Shown one piece after another: positions 44,335 to 55,221 of a DNA stretch of 64,000 bases (position 1 is the stretch's first letter; each line of letters opens with the position of its first letter). Source of the DNA: Polytrichum commune (taxonomy: Eukaryota > Streptophyta > Polytrichopsida > Polytrichales > Polytrichaceae). Location of the stretch: assembly GCA_950295325.1 (NCBI GenBank), contig OX485806.1:51703169-51767168 (forward strand), written 5' to 3'. Under the pieces are notes generated by a model. The model worked only from the letters and a program-made list of their open reading frames with translations. It did not search any database and was not told where the DNA came from. Position numbers and translations under genes: made by a program.

Positions 44335-45470
44335 TTGCTACTGAAGAACAACGAATCTAAACCACCCCATGAGGCCAACGCAACGGAGATACCAACCAGG
44401 AGGCCCAAGGGAGGCTGGAAGTCCAATCAACAGAAGCCGAATCGAGCTCCTTACTCCAAGTCAAACGATAAGTCTTATAACCCTTCATCTGGCTCTGGCT
44501 CTCGTTTTTCCAATAAGTCCAATCGGTCTAGTTCTCGCAAATGTTTCAAGTGTGGTAGAAACGGTCACATGCAGAAGGAGTGCCGAACAGGCGAGTGCAA
44601 AAAGTGTGGTCGCCCCGGGCATCTAACCCGGGACTGTAAGACCAATGAATGTCAAAGGTGTGGCAGAACTGGACATGAATCTCGCGAGTGCCGGGCCGGA
44701 GCATATACGGAGAAGTTGTACAAGGAACTCCAAGAGCTTCGGAAAAGGCCAAAGGGAGTCACACTCCCTGGACGCCCCATCTCTTGATGGCACCAACCCT
44801 GAAAATTACACAGTAATAGTCGAGTCATTGAGCACTCACAACGTCATTGAGATGACGGATGGTGACATGGCTTTGCTAGATAGTGGCTCAACACATACAA
44901 TCTTGCGTGACCCACGGTATTTTGAGTTCTCGAGACATGATTCCGAAACTCCTTCATGGCAAACCTGTGAGCTCAGCATAGTTGCCGGAAAACGGAAGAT
45001 GACCTTCCGTGAGGGCCGGGCGAGAGTGAAGCTCCCCGGAGGCGCCACCCTCATCTGCTCCAATGCCATGTTCGCCCCGGAGGCACAACGAAGTCTGATC
45101 AGCTTCAGCGACCTCCGGGCCCATGGAATTCATGCCCTGACTGCGACCTCCGGGCCCATGGAATTCATGCCCTGACTGCGACCAGGGATGATGAGGAGAG
45201 TCTCAAACTGATGCAAGGAGGCACATGCCTCGCTACCGCACGTTGTGGGGCTAACGGCCTCTATGAGATTCCGATCTCTTCTCTCACTGCAGGACACCAA
45301 GACCACTCAACATATTCAGTCACCATACCTGAGAAAGCCAAGCTCTGGCACTGGAGGATGGGCCACCCAGGAGTGACCATGTTCAGAAGGATGATACCGG
45401 TTCTAACAGGTCATGAGGTCTGCCTTAGCGATGCCAACAAACTTGGAGTGTGCGGGGCGTGTGCTTAGGG
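44335..45470 (+). pseudogene. Copia 2 nucleocapsid, protease and GAG-pre-integrase
   Basis: Three zinc knuckles of the CX2CX4HX4C type follow one another: CFKCGRNGHMQKEC, CKKCGRPGHLTRDC and CQRCGRTGHESREC (44540-44695). The frame then shifts into the protease with MALLDSGSTHTILRD, catalytic DSG intact. A 35-bp tandem duplication at about 45110-45180 shifts the frame and introduces a stop. The GAG-pre-integrase region follows: LWHWRMGHPGVTMFRRM and GVCGACA before a stop at 45466. Confidence 0.9.
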
Positions 45471-46449
45471 AAAACTCATTCTCAAGCCTTCGCATTGGAA
45501 GTTGCCGCAGGAGCTCCCTCCACCACTCCATCGGCTCCAAGGGGACATATGCGGTCCCATCGCTCCTGAATCTGGGCCTTTCAGCATCTTTCTTCACCAA
45601 ACGGGCTACACTCAGAAGTTGTTAAGGAGATTTGACATGGACAAAGCCAACCCTCTCTCAGCTCCAATGATTGGTAGAAGCAGCACCAAAGATGATCCAT
45701 ATCATCCATGCTAGGAAGAGGAGGAGGAGTTCACGGACAGAACCCGCTATCTTGCAGCCGTAGGCGCCTTGTTATACCTTGCAACTTTCACAAGACCCGA
45801 CATTTCTTTCACTGTGAGTGTTTTGGTAAGGCACAGTCATAAACCTTCCATAAGGCATTGGCGTGTTGTCAAGCATGTTTTCAGATATTTGCGTGGCACC
45901 GAAGACTTGGGACTTCACTATGTCAAGACTGGCTCCTCGGAAATTATTGGTTATGCGGATGCCGGCTACAAATCTGATGTCACCACAGGCAAGTCCCAAA
46001 CTGGGTACATTTTCCTTTACAGTAATGCACTCATCTCTTGGAAAAGTGTCAAACAGACGGTGACAGCAACCTCCACCAATCATTAAGAGTTGATTGCTTT
46101 TCACGAGGCCACTCAAGAAGCTGTTTGGCTTCGAAATCTCCACAGGTTATTGATAACTCAGACCGGCCTCAACACCCCCATCAACCCAACCATCATATAC
46201 GAGGATAATGCAGCATGTGTAGCACAAGTGGGTGCTGGATTTATCAAAAACGGCCGGGTGAAGCATATCGATCCATAGATTTTCAGTTACACACAAGAGT
46301 TAATCACAAGTGGTCAAATTCAGGTACAAAACGTCGAATCTGCCCACAATATTGCTGATCTCCTCACAAAAGCTTTACCAACCTACACTCATCGTCGACT
46401 TGTACAAGCAGCTGGAATGAGACTTTTACATGAGATTAGTTCCAATTAG
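45471..46449 (+). pseudogene. Copia 2 deletion-fused IN/RT remnant and RNase H
   Basis: From GDICGPIAPESGPF (integrase start) the frame jumps straight to IFLHQTGYTQKLLRRFDMDK, a C-terminal RT segment, so the integrase core and RT palm are gone. Then RYLAAVGALLYLATFTRPDI, the RNase H core with IIGYADAGYKSDVTTGKSQT and ATSTNH (stop where E is normal), IYEDNAACVAQVGAGFI and NIADLLTKALPTYTHRRL end the polyprotein. Several in-frame stops are present. Confidence 0.9.
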
Positions 46450-46616
46450 ATACACTCTTTTCTATCATCTGAGATTTTTTCCTATGAGAAAGGTTTTTTT
46501 GTACTCAGAGGTAGTTTTTAATGAGGTATCTAGGGATTGAGGAGGAGAATTAGTAGATCACAATCACTAGATTAAAATTTTATTTTTTAACAGTTACTTA
46601 TTCCTTCGAGGAGGAG

Positions 46617-46830
46617 TGTTGAGTTATCCTAAAGTAAGAGTAACTTGAGCGAAGTAATAGTAACTGTATGTTCCACTCCAGTCTACTGACTATTGGGGAT
46701 TCAGTTTACTATAAGTTACAACATTGTAAAAGTCGCCCCAACATCAATATAAAAGCCACTCACCTCAAGGTGAAACATAGTTGTGATATTATTTTTCTCT
46801 CTCTCTCTCGTTTTCTCCCCTGTCGCAACA
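46617..46830 (+). repeat. Copia 2 3' LTR
   Basis: 214 bp, two differences from the 5' LTR, followed by the GTTCC duplication. Confidence 0.95.
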
Positions 46831-47010
46831 GTTCCGATGGGAGGATCGATGTTTGAGGCTTAAAAAAACCTCCACTTTTAAACCATGCCACAACATTTGC
46901 CAATTAGGCCCAGGACTAGATAGTGTCGATGGTGTGAAGGCCGTGTTTTTAGAACCAACTTTTAGGCTTAGCTAAAGTCAAGTGGGAAGGGGGCATAAGT
47001 CGGGTCTAGA

Positions 47011-47401
47011 AATTCAAGCGTTAAGGTTGAAGTATGTTAATGAGAGGATCCTTGAGAGGTGAAGGATAACTTGCCTTGGTCGGATTATAGAACCACAGGA
47101 TGTGAAGAGTCGCTTCAGGCCAGTAGTAGATTTCCAAGTTACTGATACGCGCATGGATGCAGAAGCACTTGAGTTTTTTAATTCACAAATGTGCCCTGGT
47201 CGGATTGTAGAAGCACGGGATGTGAAGAGTCGCTTCAGGCCAGTAGTAGATTTCCAAATTACTGATACGCGCATGGATGCAGAAGCACTTGAGTTTTTTA
47301 ATTCACAAATGTGCTTCTTGTCCACTTCTGCTCTTGTATGCATTACGTTGAAGGCACTGCAATGGCGAGCAGAAAGGGTAAGAATGTGGCTAAGAGATTA
47401 A
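47011..47401 (+). CDS. ORF with two tandem 40-residue repeats, unknown function
   Basis: The frame is open from 47059 to 47401 and carries two copies of DVKSRFRPVVDFQ-TDTRMD followed by AEALEFFNSQMC. They are encoded by an exact 120-bp tandem duplication (47072-47191, 47192-47311) with few differences. Upstream in the same frame, before one TGA at 47056, reads EIQALRLKYVNERILER. No ATG lies upstream of the repeat, so an upstream exon would be needed. No family recognised. It begins 16 bases from the right border of the nested stack. Confidence 0.35.
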
Positions 47402-47959
47402 CATGTCAGGAACCTCATCCATGATAGCTTCTCAATGTTAACCAGAAAGTTCAGGAAATATGCCACGAACCTTTGCCGAAGGATGCAGCAAAGCAGAAAG
47501 TACAATAGCTTTAAGCGGCAAATTTTACCCGTAAAGAATAATATTTTTCACAACAGAGTCGTAGGTAGGTCCCTTGTGGAGTGATATTTCGGCTTTCATA
47601 TACAGATCCTTAAAGAAATCATCAGTCTTTTTGACCCCTATCTGCCTCTTTTTTCTGGATCAATCCTTAAAACGCAATGTGCATCTTTCACGTGATAGTC
47701 TGATGTAGAAATATGTAGTCGAATGAGGATACTTCTTTGTAAATGTCACCATCTGGCACCAGCCACAATTAAGGCTGTTTAGTTGCACTTGAAATTATCC
47801 AAAAACGTGGCATGCAGGTTATGCCTCATTCTCTGCCTGCACAAGTGAGCCCCCATACTGGATAGGCCACCATACTCTGCTGTCATCACATTGCAAACGT
47901 CAAATTCCGGGGAGGTAATTCAATTCCCCACAAAATGGTAGAGAAGCATCCGGGAGCTC
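47402..47959. other. No recognised feature
   Basis: Mixed composition without a convincing ORF or repeat. Confidence 0.4.
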
Positions 47960-49013
47960 ATGTACAATCATCTTAATTGGGGCTTGAGGCACTTCGCAGA
48001 CCAAAGTGAGGATATGATATTGCTGATTATTGCAAACGCTAACATGTTTAATTATGAACCTTATCTTTTGTCTCCCGAGAGTTTTAGCGAGAACTGCAAG
48101 ACCCACCTCCACTCATGTAGATATAAGTGGAGGGTGTATTGGAACAACAATGGTCGGGACGAGAAAAACATTCCTCCAGATTGTGACCCCAGGGTGTGGA
48201 GGGAAATGGTGGCGTACTGGGGAAGTTTGGAGGGGCAGGAGGAATCTGAACGTGGGAAAAAAACACAAAAGGCGCGAAAGATAGACTCCCGTTGTGGACA
48301 GAAGTCGAAGCACATGCGAGTGGACGAAATGGTCGGTGACCTCTGCTTCTGAAGCACACTGGATAGGCCACCATACTCTGTGATTAAGGACAGAATGTTT
48401 GTTTACTATCATGTCCAAAAATGTGCTCATTTGCATGCGTCTGGCCTCGATGCCGGGGGGGCAGCTGCTCCCAAAACACTAGAACCACAGTTCAAGGCGT
48501 TTAGAAAAACAGTCCAACAACATATGAAGGACCAAAAAGTTGAGAATGCTTAGATTTGCAGCCGTATGGACGAAATGCACTCCCCTGTAAGGGAGTTTGC
48601 GGAGAGTAGCCGTATGCGTAGACGGGCACCTACTGGGGATGTCCACATTGCCCCCCCGGTGGAGATGACAAAATCTTCTGTCCCTGCACCGAAAACACAC
48701 ATTGCAGAGACAACTTCAAGTATGTTGTGCACTGCAATCCCTGAAACATTATTCCAATAATGACAAGAGGAGGATATTCTGCAGAATCCAGGCCCATCCT
48801 CGTGGACCGGAGGCAAGGGCATAGCGCAGGCCGCGAAGCAATCCAATGCAATTGAGGTCACATCCCCTCTGAAAGCCCTCGTAAAAGCGTTAGAACATGC
48901 CGGTCGTGAAGGCTTCGATGGCACCTCACCTACGAAGAAGAGGGCTCATGTGTCGGTGGATATGGACATGTGTGGCATGGGACTGCTATATTATGTTCAG
49001 AATGCAACCCCAT
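47960..49013 (+). pseudogene. Plant transposase-like (En/Spm Transposase_24-type) gene remnant
   Basis: The ORF 47960-48352 includes YKWRVYWNNNGRDEKNIPPD then DPRVWREMVAYWGSLEGQEE and SERGKKTQKARK. This follows the W-x-x-x-V-x-Y-W pattern and the charged tail of the plant En/Spm-type transposase domain (Pfam Transposase_24), as I recall it. Degenerate continuation reads KTLEPQFKAFRKTVQQHMKD (48473-48532), MDEMHSPVREFAESSRMRRR and, in another frame, DILQNPGPSSWTGGKGIAQA ending at a stop at 49013. The frames are separated by stops or unrecognised introns. Such genes are mostly parts of CACTA elements, sometimes host-domesticated. Confidence 0.5.
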
Positions 49014-49041
49014 AAATATAGTGTGTATTACCAGGTATTGT

Positions 49042-49575
49042 GGAAATGTAGATTCCAATACTCTATTCCTGATGAACTTATTTGGGGTTAGAAAAATCTC
49101 GAAACTAAGTCATGGACAGGTTCTCCGGTTTCTAGCAAATGAGGATTAAGCAATCAAGCTCTCTGCAGAACACATGTTGAAGGTGAAGCATGCCAAATGT
49201 TGTGCAGTGTCAAGGGCGGCAATAGTAGTGTAAAATACATCAAAGAAATTGCTTTAGAGTAGGAGTTCATAATGTCTTGTGAGAGGATATTGAATCATTT
49301 GCAGAATGTATTTTAGGTTTGATTGGTGCTCATGCTTGCTTTAAATTCGGTGTGGGAAGAAATGCCGGGTGTTGGAGAAAGTTGGATTCTAGTACTTTTC
49401 CTGATGAGCATATGTGGTATGGACACATAGGCTATATATGAGCCTATATAGAATGAAGGTATGGACAGTTTCTCCAGTGTCTAGCAGAAAAGGATAAGGC
49501 AAATCAAGTTCTGTGTGGAACACATATTGAATGGTAAGCATGCTATATGTTGCGCACTGTAAGGTAGCAATAGTT
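49042..49575. repeat. Diverged direct repeat pair (~200 bp each)
   Basis: 49042-49240 and 49363-49575 share GATTC-A-TACT-TTCCTGATGA, ATGGACAG-TTCTCC-G, TCTAGCA, AATCAAG, GGAACACAT and GCATGC-A-ATGTTG-GCA in the same order. Confidence 0.65.
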
Positions 49576-49961
49576 GCTCGAAACAAAACCAAGAACTTAC
49601 ATTTCCCCAACTACTACTGTCCAATCTAGGGTATTTCCTCAACCACAGTGGCCTCATTAGGACGTGGCTCTATTCTGCTATGAAACCTTTGGAGAGTGGA
49701 GTTTGTAAATATCCGCTAAACCCCCTTTAAACAGTTGTCCAGAAAAAGTTTTCTGCAAGCTACATGTGGTCTGTCAATCTCTGCATGCAAATTTGAAACT
49801 GAGCAGCAGCAGTTGACCCATTGATGTTGGAATTGTGTATCATTTTCTTAGTCAGTGGATTCTATGTTATGGCTATGATTCTATCAGGGTATTCAATGTC
49901 AGTTGTATAAATGAAGATGCTAATCATTTTCCTGTTCTCATGTAATTTTGTTTTCCTGCAG

Positions 49962-50553
49962 ATGAATGATTGGTCGTTTTCTCTACTAAAGTCTCAAATG
50001 AACTTCAAAGCATTTGGTAAGCTCCCTGTTGACAATGTGGTACATTTGCATAGTTGAGTTCAATTGGATTGGACAGCTTTTGGAAAAGAAAAAACCCTTT
50101 ACTGGACGGGTTGTTGGGCATGTTCCTTATGTTGTAAGGTAGATGTATGTAATTGAGTTTATGATCTCAAATGGACACCTTAATTTGAGTGGTGTATGGG
50201 GTGTGTGAATCCATGAACAAACACCAAAAGGACATGAGTTGAAAACATATGGGATCATGTGCTCAGAATATTTAACCATTTTAGAGGCAATAATCGACAT
50301 TTTACAATCATTGAATGAGAAGTAGAATCTTCAGTTTCAAGTGAACAGATATGCATACAAGCTTCAAAAATTATGAGGAAAGTGGATACGGACACAATTC
50401 GGATGTGCTAATCATCTCACACTAATTGTGTGTTTCATATCCTCTGAGAAGTGGGTACAGAGAGAAAAATGTTTGTTTAAGACCCACTTACATGGTATAT
50501 GTTCATTTGCAGGGGTGAAACCATGTGTTGTGCCCATTCACGTGGAGATTTGA
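49962..50553 (+). CDS. Two candidate terminal exons of an unidentified gene
   Basis: Exon 49962-50016 lies between a strong acceptor (TTTGTTTTCCTGCAG) and donor (TTTG|GTAAGC) and encodes MNDWSFSLLKSQMNFKAF. A second exon at 50513-50553, after acceptor TTCATTTGCAG, joins in phase 1 and gives GVKPCVVPIHVEI then a stop. The 496-bp interval would be an intron. No family recognised. It may be the 3' end of a gene whose upstream part includes the ORFs at 47-49 kb, but that link is a guess. Confidence 0.3.
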
Positions 50554-52068
50554 TGTCCATGGTGGTTATCGTACCTGAAGTAATGGTCTTGTTCTGGCAC
50601 TTCTAGATACTTCAACTTTTTAAATACCAGGGTTTATTTGATCGCATATTCAATGTTGTTCACTGATATTCACAACTTCGTAGGATTGATTGTTAGTAGG
50701 GGATGTTGTGTGGCTTTATTTTTCTGAACGTAATGATATTGGGGGAGCAAATACACCCATGTCCACTGTAGATGTGCCTCAACATGGTCCAATAGAGAAA
50801 GGTCCATCGCTTGCTCCACCTTTGTGCCCCGGAAGTGCAAGTGCCCCAAACAAGTAATTCATGGTCTTATCTTTGTTTTTTTAGGCGGCTTGTTTTTCCT
50901 ATAGATATGTGAATGTGTGCAGGTTGCTAACATTGTAAGTTAAATGTGTTAACTTCTATAGTTCGTTGGCTTTACCTGCTATTGGGATTTGAATTTATGT
51001 ATGGACGCCCACTTTGAACTTGATATGCCCTTCGCAAGTAATCTATATTTAATCATTTCTTAGTTAGGTTACAGAGCTGTAGATTTGGTGATCCTTATTC
51101 TTGTCTGTTGAGCCAATTATTGGTGTAATTTGAAGAACTAGTAGGAAGGATATTTTTTGGATTTTGACCTATTTCAATATTGATCTTGACAGCATTTCCT
51201 TAATGATGATCTGTGTACTAATTTCTTAAGGAGAACAATTTTTTCATGACATCCCTAATTACCTACGGAGTATGCATGGATCAAAAACGACATCTTAAAA
51301 GACTTGGAAAATTTTAGCAATAATTCCAACACAAATTACACAATTGGATTCCTCTCAATGCAGCTCTTACATCACGTTCAAGATGAATCCGCTAAGACTT
51401 TGATCAAGGTAATTGGAAGGGTGAGAACATTTGTCCCTTCCCAATTTGCATCTGACATGTCTCTGCTCCCCATGAACATGTATTCATAACAAATAGCAGT
51501 AATTTTTTTCTCACTTCCTCTCTCTGTATCTTGACAAGAGTGTCTCTGTTACATTGGTGTTGAAAGGGTTCAATTATCTTTTCACGCTTCCATTGTTGGA
51601 AAATTAAAAATTTCAAATACAATTTTTGTCACAAGCTAAATTAATATGTCATTGGTAAGAAGTTTCGCCTCTCTTACGTCTAGTGCATGGGCTCATTTCA
51701 ACGCCCAAAATGAAGACAAGCTAAATTTTCAATTTTCCATGATTTTTTGATAAACTACAACACATGACATTTCAATGACATCTAAATGAATGACCACCCT
51801 TTATGTGCATTGTTCCCCATTGAATGACATTGAAACCTTTGTATTTTGCCCACTTAAAAGTTCCGGATTTCCTGCTAGTGGATCCATGAATCTAAGCTCC
51901 AGATTTGCAGCTTCTCAATTCTCTCATTTGGCTATAATGTTATGCCTAAGATGCTCACTTTGTCATTCAGGTGCATGCATGCTCTAGGTGTGCAACTTCT
52001 CTGTGTCAATAAATGCATTAAATTTTCGAGGGATGTTTTGCAGCAGTGTTGATTCTAGTTCGTCGGAT
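50554..52068. other. Intergenic, no recognised gene
   Basis: AT-rich, with scattered T-runs; short ORFs only. Confidence 0.5.
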
Positions 52069-52454
52069 TGAAAACTGGTTTACACTGTGGACCATGAAGT
52101 TATCCTAGGGTGATGTAAGAGCATTGATTGCTTGCTGAACTTGTCCCGGGACAACTTCGGTGTACACTAGAGAAAAAATGGCAGAGGGACCATGGACGTC
52201 GAGGTCCCCAAAATATAAATTTTAAAGCCTAATAAATGCATTGACATGGTCCAATGGGTTTTGTGTTGAGAGAGGCAAGAGAGGTGAAAAGACAAGGGCC
52301 CATGGCAGTGAAATGCATTTTTAATGAATTTTTTTGGGAGTTGTGCATGATATAGTGGCTGCCTTTCATTACAAAGAAATGGTATAATCCAAAAAACTAG
52401 TATAATGTCTAAATCCCCAAAAGTATGAAAACCTTAAATTAACTAAAATCAATA

Positions 52455-52515
52455 TAATGTTAAACGGACAGTAAAATGGTAAAATGGTAAAATAAAAAAT
52501 AAAAAATAAAAAATC
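52455..52515. repeat. AT-rich simple repeats
   Basis: Short tandem GTAAAATG and AATAAAA units. Confidence 0.8.
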
Positions 52516-54432
52516 ATTATAATGTTAAATTAAACTAAATTAGTATAACATTAAAGAATAATAATTAATATGAAGACAATAAAAATACAAATTACGGTCA
52601 ACAATAGAATAGTAAAACATGAAATGAACTAAAATTTGTATATAACGTTGTTGTATACAACATGCTCTCATTTCTCTTACCAAGTTGTTGTGGCATTCTG
52701 AAATAGTTTGAGATTTTCTTTTTGCAAGAATAAATGGATTTACTACAAATGAAGAATCACGTATAAAATCACAATAAGAGTGGTCACAGAATTCGCAATG
52801 GATAGAAGATTTGAGAATCTTATTTTTTAGGAGTAAACAATTGTCCATTACGGAAGTGATGCATGGTCATAATCTGTTTTTTTCATCTTCTAGTGTATTT
52901 CGACATCTGTCAATATTCAATTTTATAGAAGGTTAATAAATGGACGAGCATCCTGAAGCAGCAAGAACAACAAAAATTATGACAGCAGAACCAGCAACAA
53001 CAATAGCATCAATGACAATATCAACAACAAAATTTGTTCATGAGAAGAAGAGAATGAGAGTAACAGTAAAAGGTACCGGAGAAGACAAAGAATGATATTA
53101 TAGAAGTCAGTGAATCCGAAGAAGATTAAGAAAAAAGATGGTGCGGATAAAATAGACAAACTTTGAGGTGCATCACCTCATTGCCATTCGAGGCGAGATG
53201 AACGAAGAATTTACAAAAATTGCAAAAAAACAAGATAATTTTTTCTAACAATAAATATATTTCAAATTAATAGTAAATATAATAATAATATTTTTTTTGA
53301 ATAAAAAGTAAGTTGAATGAGGTTTAATGCGGGAGTATGAAGGCGTATGTGGGCCGTATAATGAGGCCGTAGAAGGCCTTGGCCTTAGCCATATAGCCTC
53401 TATGTCAACCCTCTCTAAAAAACGGATTCAGATTCTCCCGTATTTTGACTCGCGCGTGCATGAGGTGTCAAACCCTCAATCTATCCTAAAAATTCACCGG
53501 CTTGACCGGTTAACCACTAATACCTTACACCTACTTCGTTCATTATGATTTTGAATTTTTTTTATTATGTGGTTACTATATTTTTATTTTATTTATATAC
53601 TAACATTGTTTTTATAAAGCACGTTATTTTTTCAGACCACTACAATTGATATGTTCATGTATATTTTTACAGTTTTTTGTTGTCATGTGCAAGTTTAAGT
53701 ACTTGGATTAAATTATAAATTCTTTTGATAGCTGCAATCAAAGGTTTGAATCATTCTTCATTGTTCTGTAAAAACAATATTAAAACATCATGAAAGAATA
53801 TGGATCTGACAAAAAGATAGATAAATTTTTTGAATAAGATAAAACGCAAGAATGTATATGGTTTCAAGAAATTGACAAATGGCATGGGAATAGAGCATGT
53901 GTACAAAATCAGATTCCAACAAAGACAACGGAATCATTTACATAAGATGTTATTCTATCTACACGCATTTCTTGTCAAACAACATCAGTTCCTACACCAA
54001 CAACATGTGGATCACCAAAAAAATAAAAATTTAAAAAAATATTGAAATTTTCTTAGAACAGATTGTCGGCAATTCCGGACTTCTTCTTGCATCGTTCCAA
54101 TAATCTACCAATTTCCTTTAAATCATAGATAGAAATTTTGTTGCTCTCTTAGATAAATATTAGTTACAACTCTATTGTATCACTATCATTTTTGCAATTT
54201 GTATATAGTATACCGCATTTAACCGTATTTTGTGTTGCCATAGACTTTTTACCAGTAAATTATGCATAATTATGGCCTCCTTTAAAAGGTCATTTGCATT
54301 CTCATTTTTTTCAATAAAAATAAATCCATTTCTACATCATTTATTTCGTCTGGAATTGGAGCATCGGCCCTGGCCAAAATTTCTCTTCACTTCAGCAAGC
54401 CCCGCTCTTTTCCTTCACAATTCTCTTCCTTC

Positions 54433-55221
54433 TCATAATTCTATTTCATTAAATCTTGGAGTTAGTTTGTTTTCTGTTCCTATAATTTGGTCCTCTTCGA
54501 TACCTTCATTATTCACAATACATAAATTATGCAATACTATACACATAGCTACAATATATGACATATTCCTCAATGATTTCTCCAATCGCTTCATTATCAG
54601 CCTCAATCTACCTTTCAGTATACCAAATGTCTTTTCTACACATATTCTAGTTGAAAATTGTACGAAATTCCAATTTGTTTCTTTTCTGGACAATGCAACA
54701 TTCCCACCATGGAACGCACAGTTGATCCACGGCCTCACCGGATACACAATGCCTCCGATAAATTTGTATGGCTGGAATATTTTCTCCATACATGCCCATC
54801 CGATTTTCGTCACCTAGAATACAACCCATTCGTATAGACTTTTTGCCCATCCAAATTGATAATCCCAAAACATACAATTTGGTCCAACAATCCCTTGTAA
54901 AATTGTTGAATAAAACAATTTCCTACAGTATTTATCTTCCCCACCGACTACCAAAGCTAAAATAGGAATATGCAAACCATTTATTGCCCCTATAATGTAT
55001 AGTATACCATGCAGTTGTCTCAACTTTCTAGCTAAAACCCTAAACTGCGATGCATTCGGAGTTTGTATAAAACATGGTTGCAAATGCTTCCTAAGAGCCT
55101 TACAAAATTCCCTCACTATTTTTGATAATATATTCTTATGAACTCCATACAAATTTTCTATACTTTGCAGTCCATCGTCGCTACCTAACCTATGCAATGA
55201 CATTGCTACCAAATCTTGCAC
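54433..55221 (-). pseudogene. PIF/Harbinger DDE transposase
   Basis: Two overlapping minus-strand ORFs (55221-54814 and 54813-54433). The first holds VHKNILSKIVREFCKALRKH, then QLHGILYIIGAINGLHIPIL around the first catalytic position, where the usual GAIDG reads GAING, and YSTILQGIVGPNCMFWDYQF with the second Asp. The second holds FIGGIVYPVRPWINCAFHGG, then the helix with the catalytic Glu, VEKTFGILKGRLRLI, and YIVAMCIVLHNLCI. A frameshift near 54814 and the GAING change indicate an inactive copy. The reverse-strand ORF over the same DNA is a shadow. Confidence 0.85.

Larger units (their letters stand above)
42711..46830 (+). mobile_element. Young non-autonomous Ty1/copia element 2
   Basis: Two 214-bp LTRs (42711-42924 and 46617-46830) differ at only two positions (G/A in TTACAGCATTG, T/C in TCTCCTCTG). 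The 5-bp duplication GTTCC flanks the element (42706-42710, 46831-46835). A purine tract GAGGAGGAG precedes the 3' LTR. Internal coding has gag with zinc knuckles, protease, a short integrase remnant fused to the RT C-terminus, and RNase H; the integrase core and most of RT are deleted. It must have been mobilised in trans or died soon after insertion. Confidence 0.95.
30505..46995. mobile_element. TAA-flanked MITE split by later insertions (copy 2)
   Basis: The left end starts TGCCCCCTTCCCACCTGAC at 30505; the right end, reverse-complemented, starts TGCCCCCTTCCCACTTGAC. TAA flanks both (30502-30504, 46996-46998). Its own sequence is 30505-30781, 42615-42710 and 46836-46995, which together reproduce the intact 511-bp copy at 11904-12414 from left to right. 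Everything else between is later insertion: a Mutator-like element at 30782-42614 and a copia element at 42711-46830. Confidence 0.85.

Noticed and set aside
30502-46998. One giant 16.5-kb transposon with TAA duplications and a MULE transposase
   Set aside because: The inner borders at 30782 and 42614 have their own inverted ends and a 9-bp duplication, and the intact 511-bp copy at 11904 shows that only the outer parts belong to the TAA element.
54230-54817. 195-codon plus-strand ORF in the Harbinger element
   Set aside because: Antisense to the minus-strand transposase, whose motifs explain the open frame.
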